A DNA stretch of 64,000 nt from Apostichopus japonicus (GCF_037975245.1 NC_092579.1:32147666-32211665); one strand, 5' to 3'. Counted from the stretch's first letter, positions 34,470-49,697 are shown. Notes: generated by a model not told the origin, from the letters alone. A program made the numbers and translations.

Positions 34470-35516
34470 ACTGCCCCCACCTGGTCTCGAGCCCGCGATC
34501 CAAAATACGTCACGCTCTCGAGGTACAGAGCAACCAACCGCGCCACGACAGCAGTTGATATAAATCTATGTTCGTTTCTAATACTTAAAGTTCCCAGAGA
34601 CCGTATGAGATCGCGGCAAAAGCAAACTGCCCCACCTGGTCTCGAGCCCGCGATCCAAAATACGTCACGCTCTCGAGGTACAGAGCAACCAACCGCGCCA
34701 CGACAGCAGTTGATATAAATCTATGTTCGTTTCTAATACTTAAAGTTTCAGGGGCCGTAGAAGATCGCGGCAAAAGCAAACTGCCCCCACCTGATCTCGA
34801 GCCCGCGATCCAAAATACGTCACGCTCTCGAGGTACAGAGCAACCAACCGCGCCACGACAGCAGTTGATATAAATCTATGTTCGTTTCTAATACTTAAAG
34901 TTCCAGAGACCGTATAAGATCGCGGCAAAAGCAAACTGCCCCGAACCTGGTCTCGAGCCCGCCATCCAAAATACGTCACGCTCTCGAGGTACAGAGCAAC
35001 CAACCGCGCCACGACAGCAGTTGATATAAATCTATGTTCGTTTTTAATACTTAAAGTTCCCAGAGACCGTACCATATCGCGGCAAAAGCAAACTGCCCCC
35101 ACCTGGTCTCGAGCCCGCGATCCATAATACGTCACGCTCTCGAGGTACAGAGCAACCAACCGCGCCACGACAGCAGTTGATATCAATCTATGTTCGTTTT
35201 TAATACTTAAAGTTCCCAGAGACCGTATGAGATCGCGGCAAAAGCAAACTGCCCCACCTGGTCTCGAGCCCGCGATCCAAAATACGTCACGCTCTCGAGG
35301 TACAGAGCAACCAACCGCGCCACGACAGCAGTTGATATAAATCTATGTTCGTTTCTAATACTTAAAGTTTCAGGGGCCGTAGAAGATCGCGGCAAAAGCA
35401 AACTGCCCCCACCTGATCTCGAGCCCGCGATCCAAAATACGTCACGCTCTCGAGATACAGAGCAACCAACCGCGCCACGACAGCAGTTGATATAAATCTA
35501 TGTTCGTTTCTAATAC

Positions 35517-37425
35517 TTAAAGTTCCAGAGACCGTATAAGATCGCGGCAAAAGCAAACTGCCCCCACCTGGTCTCGAGCCCGCGATCCAAAATACGTCAC
35601 GCTCTCGAGGTACAGAGCAACCAACCGCGCCACGACAGCAGTTGATATAAATCTATGTTCGTTTTTAATACTTAAAGTTCCCAGAGACCGTACCATATCG
35701 CGGCAAAAGCAAACTGCCCCCACCTGGTCTCGAGCCCGCGATCCATAATACGTCACGCTCTCGAGGTACAGAGCAACCAACCGCGCCACGACAGCAGTTG
35801 ATATCAATCTATGTTCGTTTTTAATACTTAAAGTTCCCAGAGACCGTACCATATCGCGGAAAAGGCAAACTGCCCCCACCTGGTCTCGAGCCCGCGATCC
35901 ATAATACGTCACGCTCTCGAGGTACAGAGCAACCAACCGCGCCACGACAGCAGTTGATATCAATCTATGTTCGTTTCTAATACTTAAAGTTCCCCGAGAC
36001 CGTATGAGATCGCGGCAAAAGCAAACTGCCCCCACCTGGTCTCGAGCCCGCAATCCAAAATAAGTCACGCTCTCGAGGTACAGAGCAACCAACCGCGCCA
36101 CGACAGCAGTTGATATAAATCTATGTTCGTTTCTAATACTTAAAGTTCCAGAGACCGTACCAGATCGCGACAATAGCAAACTGCCCCCACCTGGTCTCGA
36201 GCCCGCGATCCAAAATACGTCACGCTCTCGAGGTACAGAGCAACCAACCGCGCCACGACAGCAGTTGATATAAATCTATGTTCGTTTCTGATACTTAAAG
36301 TTCCCAGAGACCGTATTAGATCGCGGCAAAAGCAAACTGCCCCCACCTGGTCTCGAGCCCGCGATCCAAAATACGTCACGCTCTCGAGGTACAGAGCAAC
36401 CAACCGCGCCACGACAGCAGTTGATATAAATCTATGTTCGTTTCTGATACTTAAAGTTCCCAGAGACCGTATGAGATCGCGGCAAAAGCAAACTGCCCCC
36501 ACCTGGTCTCGAGCCCGCGATCCAAAATACGTCACGCTCTCGAGGTACAGAGCAACCAACCGCGCCACGACAGCAGTTGATATAAATCTATGTTCGTTTC
36601 TAATACTTAAAGTTCCCAGAGACCGTATAAGATCGCGGCAAAAGCAAACTGCCCCCACCTGGTCTCGAGCCCGCGATCCAAAATACGTCACGCTCTCGAG
36701 GTACAGAGCAACCAACCGCGCCACGACAGCAGTTGATATAAATCTATGTTCGTTTCTAATACTTAAAGTTCCCAGAGACCGTATGAGATCGCGGCAAAAG
36801 CAAACTGCCCCCACCTGGTCTCGAGCCCGCGATCCAAAATACGTCACGCTCTCGAGGTACAGAGCAACCAACCGCGCCACGACAGCAGTTGATATAAATC
36901 TATGTTCGTTTCTAATACTTAAAGTTCCCAGAGACCGTATAAGATCGCGGCAAAAGCAAACTGCCCCCACCTGATCTCGAGCCCGCGATCCAAAATACGT
37001 CACGCTCTCGAGGTACAGAGCAACCAACCGCGCCACGACAGCAGTTGATATAAATCTATGTTCGTTTCTAATACTTAAAGTTCCAAGAGACCGTATAAGA
37101 TCGCGGCAAAAGCAAACTGCCCCCACCTGGTCTCGAGCCCGCGATCCAAAATACGTCACGCTCTCGAGGTACAGAGCAACCAACCGCGCCACGACAGCAG
37201 TTGATATAAATCTATGTTCGTTTCTAATACTTAAAGTTCCAGAGACCGTACAAGATCGCGGCAAAAGCAAACTGCCCCCACCTGGTCTCGAGCCCGCGAT
37301 CCAAAATACGTCACGCTCTCGAGGTACAGAGCAACCAACCGCGCCACGACAGCAGTTGATATAAATCTAGGTTCGTTTCTAATACTTAAAGTTCCAGAGA
37401 CCGTATAAGATCGCGGCAAAAGCAA
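35517..37425. repeat. higher-order module P, copy 2 of 5
   Basis: This copy has the same ordered markers as copy 1: GATCCATAATACG units, GCGACAATAGC at about 36,168, TTTCTGATACTT twice, and CTAGGTTCG at 37,369. It is repeated at offset 4,193 bp (copy 3) and 5,905 bp (copy 4). Confidence 0.8.
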
Positions 37426-39560
37426 ACTGCCCCCACCTGGTCTCGAGCCCGCGATCCAAAATACGTCACGCTCTCGAGGTACAGAGCAACCAACCGCGCC
37501 ACGACAGCAGTTGATATAAATCTATGTTCGTTTCTAATACTTAAAGTTCCAGGGGCCGTATAAGATCGCGTCAAAAGCAAACTGCCCCCACCTGGTCTCG
37601 AGCCCGCGATCCAAAATACGTCACGCTCTCGAGGTACAGAGCAACCAACCGCGCCACGACAGCAGTTGATATAAATCTATGTTCGTTTCTAATACTTAAA
37701 GTTCCAGAGACCGTATGAGATCGCGGAAAAAACAAACTGCCCCCACCTGGTCTCGAGCCCGCGATCCAAAATTCGTCACGCTCTCGAGGTACAGAGCAAC
37801 CAACCGCGCCACGACAGCAGTTGATATAAATCTATGTTCGTTTCTAATACTTAAAGTTCCAGGGGCCGTATAAGATCGCGTCAAAAGCAAACTGCCCCCA
37901 CCTGGTCTCGAGCCCGCGATCCAAAATACGTCACGCTCTCGAGGTACAGAGCAACCAACCGCGCCACGACAGCAGTTGATATAAATCTATGTTCGTTTCT
38001 AATACTTAAAGTTCCAGAGACCGTATGAGATCGCGGAAAAAACAAACTGCCCCCACCTGGTCTCGAGCCCGCGATCCAAAATTCGTCACGCTCTCGAGGT
38101 ACAGAGCAACCAACCGCGCCACGACAGCAGTTGATATAAATCTATGTTCGTTTCTAATACTTAAAGTTCCAGAGACCGTATGAGATCGCGGCAAAAGCAA
38201 ACTGCCCCCACCTGGTCTCGAGCCCGCGATCCAAAATACGTCACGCTCTCGAGTTACAGAGCAACCAACCGCACCACGACAGCAGTTGATATAAATCTAT
38301 GTTCGTTTCTAATACTTAAAGTTCCAGGGGCCGTATGAGATCGCGTCAAAAGCAAACTGCCCCCACCTGGTCTCGAGCCCGCGATCCAAAATACGTCACG
38401 CTCTCGAGGTACAGAGCAACCAACCGCGCCACGACAGCAGTTGATATAAATCTATGTTCGTTTCTAATACTTAAAGTTCCAGGGGCCGTATAAGATCGCG
38501 TCAAAAGCAAACTGCCCCCACCTGGTCTCGAGCCCGCGATCCAAAATACGTCACGCTCTCGAGGTACAGAGCAACCAACCGCGCCACGACAGCAGTTGAT
38601 ATAAATCTATGTTCGTTTCTAATACTTAAAGTTCCAGAGACCGTATGAGATCGCGGAAAAAACAAACTGCCCCCACCTGGTCTCGAGCCCGCGATCCAAA
38701 ATACGTCACGCTCTCGAGGTACAGAGCAACCAACCGCGCCACGACAGCAGTTGATATAAATCTATGTTCGTTTCTAATACTTAAAGTTCCAGAGACCGTA
38801 TGAGATCGCGGAAAAAACAAACTGCCCCCACCTGGTCTCGAGCCCGCGATCCAAAATACGTCACGCTCTCGAGGTACAGAGCAACCAACCGCGCCACGAC
38901 AGCAGTTGATATAAATCTATGTTCGTTTCTAATACTTAAAGTTCCCGAGACCGTATGAGATCGCGGCAAAAGCAAACTGCCCCCACCTGGTCTCGAGCCC
39001 GCGATCCAAAATACGTCACGCTCTCGAGGTACAGAGCAACCAACCGCGCCACGACAGCAGTTGATATAAATCTATGTTCGTTTCTAATACTTAAAGTTCC
39101 CAGAGACCGTATGAGATCGCGGCAAAAGCAAACTGCCCCACCTGGTCTCGAGCCCGCGATCCAAAATACGTCACGCTCTCGAGGTACAGAGCAACCAACC
39201 GCGCCACGACAGCAGTTGATATAAATCTATGTTCGTTTCTAATACTTAAAGTTTCAGGGGCCGTAGAAGATCGCGGCAAAAGCAAACTGCCCCCACCTGG
39301 TCTCGAGCCCGCGATCCAAAATACGTCACGCTCTCGAGGTACAGAGCAACCAACCGCGCCACGACAGCAGTTGATATAAATCTATGTTCGTTTCTAATAC
39401 TTAAGTTCCCAGAGACCGTATGAGATCGCGGCAAAAGCAAACTGCCCCCACCTGGTCTCGAGCCCGCGATCCAAAATACGTCACGCTCTCGAGGTACAGA
39501 GCAACCAACCGCGCCACGACAGCAGTTGATATAAATCTATGTTCGTTTCTAATACTTAAA
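35710..39560. repeat. 25-monomer block duplicated at about 41,615-45,466 (offset 5,905-5,906 bp)
   Basis: Module P plus a following module Q (units with CCAGGGGCCG, GCGGAAAAAACAAAC and AAAATTCGTCACG) recur in identical order about 5.9 kb downstream. Agreement runs through the private indel CTTAAGTTCCC (39,402 and 45,308). The copies part just after, at 39,563 and 45,469. On the left they diverge at ACCATATCGCGG versus ATAAGATCGCGG. Confidence 0.8.
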
Positions 39561-39710
39561 GTTTCAGGGGCCGTAGAAGATCGCGGCAAAAGCAAACTGC
39601 CCCCACCTGATCTCGAGCCCGCGATCCAAAATACGTCACGCTCTCGAGGTACAGAGCAACCAACCGCGCCACGACAGCAGTTGATATAAATCTATGTTCG
39701 TTTCTAATAC

Positions 39711-41618
39711 TTAAAGTTCCAGAGACCGTATAAGATCGCGGCAAAAGCAAACTGCCCCCACCTGGTCTCGAGCCCGCGATCCAAAATACGTCACGCTCTC
39801 GAGGTACAGAGCAACCAACCGCGCCACGACAGCAGTTGATATAAATCTATGTTCGTTTTTAATACTTAAAGTTCCCAGAGACCGTACCATATCGCGGCAA
39901 AAGCAAACTGCCCCCACCTGGTCTCGAGCCCGCGATCCATAATACGTCACGCTCTCGAGGTACAGAGCAACCAACCGCGCCACGACAGCAGTTGATATCA
40001 ATCTATGTTCGTTTTTAATACTTAAAGTTCCCAGAGACCGTACCATATCGCGGAAAAGGCAAACTGCCCCCACCTGGTCTCGAGCCCGCGATCCATAATA
40101 CGTCACGCTCTCGAGGTACAGAGCAACCAACCGCGCCACGACAGCAGTTGATATCAATCTATGTTCGTTTCTAATACTTAAAGTTCCCCGAGACCGTATG
40201 AGATCGCGGCAAAAGCAAACTGCCCCACCTGGTCTCGAGCCCGCAATCCAAAATAAGTCACGCTCTCGAGGTACAGAGCAACCAACCGCGCCACGACAGC
40301 AGTTGATATAAATCTATGTTCGTTTCTAATACTTAAAGTTCCAGAGACCGTACCAGATCGCGACAATAGCAAACTGCCCCCACCTGGTCTCGAGCCCGCG
40401 ATCCAAAATACGTCACGCTCTCGAGGTACAGAGCAACCAACCGCGCCACGACAGCAGTTGATATAAATCTATGTTCGTTTCTGATACTTAAAGTTCCCAG
40501 AGACCGTATTAGATCGCGGCAAAAGCAAACTGCCCCCACCTGGTCTCGAGCCCGCGATCCAAAATACGTCACGCTCTCGAGGTACAGAGCAACCAACCGC
40601 GCCACGACAGCAGTTGATATAAATCTATGTTCGTTTCTGATACTTAAAGTTCCCAGAGACCGTATGAGATCGCGGCAAAAGCAAACTGCCCCCACCTGGT
40701 CTCGAGCCCGCGATCCAAAATACGTCACGCTCTCGAGGTACAGAGCAACCAACCGCGCCACGACAGCAGTTGATATAAATCTATGTTCGTTTCTAATACT
40801 TAAAGTTCCCAGAGACCGTATAAGATCGCGGCAAAAGCAAACTGCCCCCACCTGGTCTCGAGCCCGCGATCCAAAATACGTCACGCTCTCGAGGTACAGA
40901 GCAACCAACCGCGCCACGACAGCAGTTGATATCAATCTATGTTCGTTTCTAATACTTAAAGTTCCCAGAGACCGTATAAGATCGCGGCAAAAGCAAACTG
41001 CCCCCACCTGGTCTCGAGCCCGCGATCCAAAATACGTCACGCTCTCGAGGTACAGAGCAACCAACCGCGCCACGACAGCAGTTGATATAAATCTATGTTC
41101 GTTTCTAATACTTAAAGTTCCCAGAGACCGTATAAGATCGCGGCAAAAGCAAACTGCCCCCACCTGATCTCGAGCCCGCGATCCAAAATACGTCACGCTC
41201 TCGAGGTACAGAGCAACCAACCGCGCCACGACAGCAGTTGATATAAATCTATGTTCGTTTCTAATACTTAAAGTTCCAAGAGACCGTATAAGATCGCGGC
41301 AAAAGCAAACTGCCCCCACCTGGTCTCGAGCCCGCGATCCAAAATACGTCACGCTCTCGAGGTACAGAGCAACCAACCGCGCCACGACAGCAGTTGATAT
41401 AAATCTATGTTCGTTTCTAATACTTAAAGTTCCAGAGACCGTACAAGATCGCGGCAAAAGCAAACTGCCCCCACCTGGTCTCGAGCCCGCGATCCAAAAT
41501 ACGTCACGCTCTCGAGGTACAGAGCAACCAACCGCGCCACGACAGCAGTTGATATAAATCTAGGTTCGTTTCTAATACTTAAAGTTCCAGAGACCGTATA
41601 AGATCGCGGCAAAAGCAA
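39711..41618. repeat. higher-order module P, copy 3 of 5
   Basis: This is collinear with 35,517-37,425 at offset 4,193-4,194 bp. The CTAGGTTCG marker is at 41,562. The next unit is already the start of copy 4, so copies 3 and 4 are in tandem. Confidence 0.8.
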
Positions 41619-43330
41619 ACTGCCCCCACCTGGTCTCGAGCCCGCGATCCATAATACGTCACGCTCTCGAGGTACAGAGCAACCAACCGCGCCACGACAG
41701 CAGTTGATATCAATCTATGTTCGTTTTTAATACTTAAAGTTCCCAGAGACCGTACCATATCGCGGAAAAGGCAAACTGCCCCCACCTGGTCTCGAGCCCG
41801 CGATCCATAATACGTCACGCTCTCGAGGTACAGAGCAACCAACCGCGCCACGACAGCAGTTGATATCAATCTATGTTCGTTTCTAATACTTAAAGTTCCC
41901 CGAGACCGTATGAGATCGCGGCAAAAGCAAACTGCCCCACCTGGTCTCGAGCCCGCAATCCAAAATAAGTCACGCTCTCGAGGTACAGAGCAACCAACCG
42001 CGCCACGACAGCAGTTGATATAAATCTATGTTCGTTTCTAATACTTAAAGTTCCAGAGACCGTACCAGATCGCGACAATAGCAAACTGCCCCCACCTGGT
42101 CTCGAGCCCGCGATCCAAAATACGTCACGCTCTCGAGGTACAGAGCAACCAACCGCGCCACGACAGCAGTTGATATAAATCTATGTTCGTTTCTGATACT
42201 TAAAGTTCCCAGAGACCGTATTAGATCGCGGCAAAAGCAAACTGCCCCCACCTGGTCTCGAGCCCGCGATCCAAAATACGTCACGCTCTCGAGGTACAGA
42301 GCAACCAACCGCGCCACGACAGCAGTTGATATAAATCTATGTTCGTTTCTGATACTTAAAGTTCCCAGAGACCGTATGAGATCGCGGCAAAAGCAAACTG
42401 CCCCCACCTGGTCTCGAGCCCGCGATCCAAAATACGTCACGCTCTCGAGGTACAGAGCAACCAACCGCGCCACGACAGCAGTTGATATAAATCTATGTTC
42501 GTTTCTAATACTTAAAGTTCCCAGAGACCGTATAAGATCGCGGCAAAAGCAAACTGCCCCCACCTGGTCTCGAGCCCGCGATCCAAAATACGTCACGCTC
42601 TCGAGGTACAGAGCAACCAACCGCGCCACGACAGCAGTTGATATAAATCTATGTTCGTTTCTAATACTTAAAGTTCCCAGAGACCGTATAAGATCGCGGC
42701 AAAAGCAAACTGCCCCCACCTGGTCTCGAGCCCGCGATCCAAAATACGTCACGCTCTCGAGGTACAGAGCAACCAACCGCGCCACGACAGCAGTTGATAT
42801 AAATCTATGTTCGTTTCTAATACTTAAAGTTCCCAGAGACCGTATAAGATCGCGGCAAAAGCAAACTGCCCCCACCTGATCTCGAGCCCGCGATCCAAAA
42901 TACGTCACGCTCTCGAGGTACAGAGCAACCAACCGCGCCACGACAGCAGTTGATATAAATCTATGTTCGTTTCTAATACTTAAAGTTCCAAGAGACCGTA
43001 TAAGATCGCGGCAAAAGCAAACTGCCCCCACCTGGTCTCGAGCCCGCGATCCAAAATACGTCACGCTCTCGAGGTACAGAGCAACCAACCGCGCCACGAC
43101 AGCAGTTGATATAAATCTATGTTCGTTTCTAATACTTAAAGTTCCAGAGACCGTACAAGATCGCGGCAAAAGCAAACTGCCCCCACCTGGTCTCGAGCCC
43201 GCGATCCAAAATACGTCACGCTCTCGAGGTACAGAGCAACCAACCGCGCCACGACAGCAGTTGATATAAATCTAGGTTCGTTTCTAATACTTAAAGTTCC
43301 AGAGACCGTATAAGATCGCGGCAAAAGCAA
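41605..43330. repeat. higher-order module P, copy 4 of 5
   Basis: This copy is in tandem with copy 3 at offset 1,712 bp (11 monomers) and has the same markers, with CTAGGTTCG at 43,272. Module Q follows, as it does after copy 2. Confidence 0.8.
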
Positions 43331-46300
43331 ACTGCCCCCACCTGGTCTCGAGCCCGCGATCCAAAATACGTCACGCTCTCGAGGTACAGAGCAACCAACC
43401 GCGCCACGACAGCAGTTGATATAAATCTATGTTCGTTTCTAATACTTAAAGTTCCAGGGGCCGTATAAGATCGCGTCAAAAGCAAACTGCCCCCACCTGG
43501 TCTCGAGCCCGCGATCCAAAATACGTCACGCTCTCGAGGTACAGAGCAACCAACCGCGCCACGACAGCAGTTGATATAAATCTATGTTCGTTTCTAATAC
43601 TTAAAGTTCCAGAGACCGTATGAGATCGCGGAAAAAACAAACTGCCCCCACCTGGTCTCGAGCCCGCGATCCAAAATTCGTCACGCTCTCGAGGTACAGA
43701 GCAACCAACCGCGCCACGACAGCAGTTGATATAAATCTATGTTCGTTTCTAATACTTAAAGTTCCAGGGGCCGTATAAGATCGCGTCAAAAGCAAACTGC
43801 CCCCACCTGGTCTCGAGCCCGCGATCCAAAATACGTCACGCTCTCGAGGTACAGAGCAACCAACCGCGCCACGACAGCAGTTGATATAAATCTATGTTCG
43901 TTTCTAATACTTAAAGTTCCAGAGACCGTATGAGATCGCGGAAAAAACAAACTGCCCCCACCTGGTCTCGAGCCCGCGATCCAAAATTCGTCACGCTCTC
44001 GAGGTACAGAGCAACCAACCGCGCCACGACAGCAGTTGATATAAATCTATGTTCGTTTCTAATACTTAAAGTTCCAGAGACCGTATGAGATCGCGGCAAA
44101 AGCAAACTGCCCCCACCTGGTCTCGAGCCCGCGATCCAAAATACGTCACGCTCTCGAGTTACAGAGCAACCAACCGCACCACGACAGCAGTTGATATAAA
44201 TCTATGTTCGTTTCTAATACTTAAAGTTCCAGGGGCCGTATGAGATCGCGTCAAAAGCAAACTGCCCCCACCTGGTCTCGAGCCCGCGATCCAAAATACG
44301 TCACGCTCTCGAGGTACAGAGCAACCAACCGCGCCACGACAGCAGTTGATATAAATCTATGTTCGTTTCTAATACTTAAAGTTCCAGGGGCCGTATAAGA
44401 TCGCGTCAAAAGCAAACTGCCCCCACCTGGTCTCGAGCCCGCGATCCAAAATACGTCACGCTCTCGAGGTACAGAGCAACCAACCGCGCCACGACAGCAG
44501 TTGATATAAATCTATGTTCGTTTCTAATACTTAAAGTTCCAGAGACCGTATGAGATCGCGGAAAAAACAAACTGCCCCCACCTGGTCTCGAGCCCGCGAT
44601 CCAAAATACGTCACGCTCTCGAGGTACAGAGCAACCAACCGCGCCACGACAGCAGTTGATATAAATCTATGTTCGTTTCTAATACTTAAAGTTCCAGAGA
44701 CCGTATGAGATCGCGGAAAAAACAAACTGCCCCCACCTGGTCTCGAGCCCGCGATCCAAAATACGTCACGCTCTCGAGGTACAGAGCAACCAACCGCGCC
44801 ACGACAGCAGTTGATATAAATCTATGTTCGTTTCTAATACTTAAAGTTCCCAGAGACCGTATGAGATCGCGGCAAAAGCAAACTGCCCCCACCTGGTCTC
44901 GAGCCCGCGATCCAAAATACGTCACGCTCTCGAGGTACAGAGCAACCAACCGCGCCACGACAGCAGTTGATATAAATCTATGTTCGTTTCTAATACTTAA
45001 AGTTCCCAGAGACCGTATGAGATCGCGGCAAAAGCAAACTGCCCCACCTGGTCTCGAGCCCGCGATCCAAAATACGTCACGCTCTCGAGGTACAGAGCAA
45101 CCAACCGCGCCACGACAGCAGTTGATATAAATCTATGTTCGTTTCTAATACTTAAAGTTTCAGGGGCCGTAGAAGATCGCGGCAAAAGCAAACTGCCCCC
45201 ACCTGGTCTCGAGCCCGCGATCCAAAATACGTCACGCTCTCGAGGTACAGAGCAACCAACCGCGCCACGACAGCAGTTGATATAAATCTATGTTCGTTTC
45301 TAATACTTAAGTTCCCAGAGACCGTATGAGATCGCGGCAAAAGCAAACTGCCCCCACCTGGTCTCGAGCCCGCGATCCAAAATACGTCACGCTCTCGAGG
45401 TACAGAGCAACCAACCGCGCCACGACAGCAGTTGATATAAATCTATGTTCGTTTCTAATACTTAAAGTTCCAGAGACCGTATGAGATCGCGGCAAAAGCA
45501 AACTGCCCCCACCTGGTCTCGAACCCGCGATCCAAAATACGTCACGCTCTCGAGGTACAGAGCAACCAACCGCGCCACGACAGCAGTTGATATAAATCTA
45601 TGTTCGTTTCTAATACTTAAAGTGCCAGAGACCGTATAAGATCGCGGCAAAAGCAAACTGCCCCCACCTGGTCTCGAGCCCGCGATCCAAAATACGTCAC
45701 GCTCTCGAGGTACAGAGCAACCAACCGCGCCACGACAGCAGTTAATATAAATCTATGTTCGTTTCTAATACTTAAAGTTCCAGAGACCGTATGAGATCGC
45801 GGCAAAAGCAAACAGCCCCCACCTGGTCTCGAGCCCGCGATCCAAATACGTCACGCTCTCGAGGTACAGAGCAACCAACCGCGCCACGACAGCAGTTGAT
45901 ATAAATCTATGTTCGTTTCTAATACTTAAAGTTCCCAGAGACCGTATGAGATCGCGGCAAAAGCAAACTGCCCCCACCTGGTCTCGAGCCCGCGATCCAA
46001 AATACGTCACGCTCTCGAGGTACAGAGCAACCAACCGCGCCACGACAGCAGTTGATATAAATCTATGTTCGTTTCTAATACTTAAAGTTCCCCGAGACCG
46101 TATAAGATCGCGGCAAAAGCAAACTGCCCCCACCTGGTCTCGAGCCCGCGATCCAAAATGCGTCACGCTCTCGAGGTACAGAGCAACCAACCGCGCCACG
46201 ACAGCAGTTGATATAAATCTATGTTCGTTTCTAATACTTAAAGTTCCCGAGACCGTATAAGAACGCGTCAAAAGCAAACTGCCCCCACCTGGTCTCGAGC

Positions 46301-47788
46301 CCGCGATCCAAAATACGTCACGCTCTCGAGGTACAGAGCAACCAACCGCGCCACGACAGCAGTTGATATAAATCTATGTTCGTTTCTAATACTTAAAGTT
46401 TCCAGAGACCGTATGAGATCGCGGCAAAAGCAAACTGCCCCCACCTAGTCTCGAGCCCGCGATCCAAAATACGTCACGCTCTCGAGGTACAGAGCAACCA
46501 ACCGCGCCACGACAGCAGTTGATATAAATCTATGTTCGTTTCTAATACTTAAAGTTCCAGGGGCCGTATAAGATCGCGGCAAAAGCAAACTGCCCCACCT
46601 GGTCTCGAGCCCGCGATCCAAAATACGTCACGCTCTCGAGGTACAGAGCAACCAACCGCGCCACGACAGCAGTTGATATAAATCTATGTTCGTTTCTAAT
46701 ACTTAAAGTTCCAGAGACCGTATGAGATCGCGGCAAAAGCAAACTGCCCCCACCTGGTCTCGAGCCCGCGATCCAAAATACGTCACGCTCTCGAGGTACA
46801 GAGCAACCAACCGCGCCACGACAGCAGTTGATATAAATCTATGTTCGTTTCTAATACTTAAAGTTCCAGAGACCGTACAAGATCGCGGCAAAAGCAAACT
46901 GCCCCCACCTGGTCTCGAGCCCGCGATCCAAAATACGTCACGCTCTCGAGGTACAGAGCAACCAACCGCGCCACGACAGCAGTTGATATAAATCTATGTT
47001 CGTTTCTAATACTTAAAGTTCCAGAGACCGTATGGGATCGCGGCAAAAGCAAACTGCCCCCACCTGGTCTCGAGCCCGCGATCCAAAATACGTCACGCTC
47101 TCGAGGTACAGAGCAACCAACCGCGCCACGACAGCAGTTGATATAAATCTATGTTCGTTTTTAATACTTAAAGTTCCCAGAGACCGTACCATATCGCGGC
47201 AAAAGCAAACTGCCCCCACCTGGTCTCGAGCCCGCGATCCAAAATACGTCACGCTCTCGAGGTACAGAGCAACCAACCGCGCCACGACAGCAGTTGATAT
47301 AAATCTATGTTCGTTTCTAATACTTAAAGTTCCAGAGACCGTATAAGATCGCGGCAAAAGCAAACTGTCCCCACCTGGTCTCGAGCCCGCGATCCAAAAT
47401 ACGTCACGCTCTCGAGGTACAGAGCAACCAACCGCGCCACGACAGCAGTTGATATAAATCTATGTTCGTTTCTAATACTTAAAGTTCCAGAGACCGTATG
47501 AGATCGCGGCAAAAGCAAACTGCCCCCACCTGGTCTCGAGCCCGCGATCCAAAATACGTCACGCTCTCGAGGTACAGAGCAACCAACCGCGCCACGACAG
47601 CAGTTGATATAAATCTATGTTCGTTTCTAATACTTAAAGTTCCAGAGACCGTACAAGATCGCGGCAAAAGCAAACTGCCCCCACCTGGTCTCGAGCCCGC
47701 GATCCAAAATACGTCACGCTCTCGAGGTACAGAGCAACCAACCGCGCCACGACAGCAGTTGATATAAATCTATGTTCGTTTCTAATAC

Positions 47789-49697
47789 TTAAAGTTCCAG
47801 AGACCGTATGAGATCGCGGCAAATGCAAACTGCCCCCACCTGGTCTCGAGCCCGCGATCCAAAATACGTCACGCTCTCGAGGTACAGAGCAACCAACCGC
47901 GCCACGACAGCAGTTGATATAAATCTATGTTCGTTTTTAATACTTAAAGTTCCCAGAGACCGTACCATATCGCGGCAAAAGCAAACTGCCCCCACCTGGT
48001 CTCGAGCCCGCGATCCAAAATACGTCACGCTCTCGAGGTACAGAGCAACCAACCGCGCCACGACAGCAGTTGATATAAATCTATGTTCGTTTTTAATACT
48101 TAAAGTTCCCAGAGACCGTACCATATCGCGAAAAAGGCAAACTGCCCCCACCTGGTCTCGAGCCCGCGATCCATAATACGTCACGCTCTCGAGGTACAGA
48201 GCAACCAACCGCGCCACGACAGCAGTTGATATCAATCTATGTTCGTTTCTAATACTTAAAGTTCCCAGAGACCGTATAAGATCGCGGCAAAAGCAAACTG
48301 CCCCCACCTGGTCTCGAGCCCGCAATCCAAAATAAGTCACGCTCTCGAGGTACAGAGCAACCAACCGCGCCACGACAGCAGTTGATATAAATCTATGTTC
48401 GTTTCTAATACTTAAAGTTCCAGAGACCGTACCAGATCGCGGCAAAAGCAAACTGCCCCCACCTGGTCTCGAGCCCGCGATCCAAAATACGTCACGCTCT
48501 CGAGGTGCAGAGCAACCAACCGCGCCACGACAGCAGTTGATATAAATCTATGTTCGTTTCTGATACTTAAAGTTCCCAGAGACCGTGTTAGATCGCGGCA
48601 AAAGCAAACTGCCCCCACCTGGTCTCGAGCCCGCGATCCAAAATACGTCACGCTCTCGAGGTACAGAGCAACCAACCGCGCCACGACAGCAGTTGATATA
48701 AATCTATGTTCGTTTCTGATACTTAAAGTTCCCAGAGACCGTATGAGATCGCGGCAAAAACAAACTGCCCCCACCTGGTCTCGAGCCCGCGATCCAAAAT
48801 ACGTCACGCTCTCGAGGTACAGAGCAACCAACCGCGCCACGACAGCAGTTGATATAAATCTATGTTCGTTTCTAATACTTAAAGTTCCCAGAGACCGTAT
48901 AAGATCGCGGCAAAAGCAAACTGCCCCCACCTGGTCTCGAGCCCGCGATCCAAAATACGTCACGCTCTCGAGGTACAGAGCAACCAACCGCGCCACGACA
49001 GCAGTTGATATAAATCTATGTTCGTTTCTAATACTTAAAGTTCCCAGAGACCGTATAAGATCGCGGCAAAAGCAAACTGCCCCCACCTGGTCTCGAGCCC
49101 GCGATCCAAAATACGTCACGCTCTCGAGGTACAGAGCAACCAACCGCGCCACGACAGCAGTTGATATAAATCTATGTTCGTTTCTAATACTTAAAGTTCC
49201 CAGAGACCGTGCCATATCGCGGCAAAAGCAAACTGCCCCCACCTGATCTCGAGCCCGCGATCCAAAATACGTCACGCTCTCGAGGTACAGAGCAACCAAC
49301 CGCGCCACGACAGCAGTTGATATAAATCTATGTTCGTTTCTAATACTTAAAGTTCCCAGAGACCGTATAAGATCGCGGCAAAAGCAAACTGCCCCCACCT
49401 GGTCTCGAGCCCGCGATCCAAAATACGTCACGCTCTCGAGGTACAGAGCAACCAACCGCGCCACGACAGCAGTTGATATAAATCTATGTTCGTTTCTAAT
49501 ACTTAAAGTTCCAGAGACCGTACAAGATCGCGGCAAAAGCAAACTGCCCCCACCTGGTCTCGAGCCCGCGATCCAAAATACGTCACGCTCTCGAGGTACA
49601 GAGCAACCAACCGCGCCACGACAGCAGTTGATATAAATCTAGGTTCGTTTCTAATACTTAAAGTTCCAGAGACCGTATAAGATCGCGGCAAAAGCAA
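47789..49697. repeat. higher-order module P, copy 5 of 5
   Basis: The markers are as in the other copies, with CTAGGTTCG at 49,639, at offset 6,367 bp from copy 4. It has lost GCGACAATAGC (it reads GCGGCAAAAGC near 48,436) and gained private GTGTTAG and GTGCCATATC variants. Module Q follows to about 50,570 before the pattern breaks. Confidence 0.75.
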
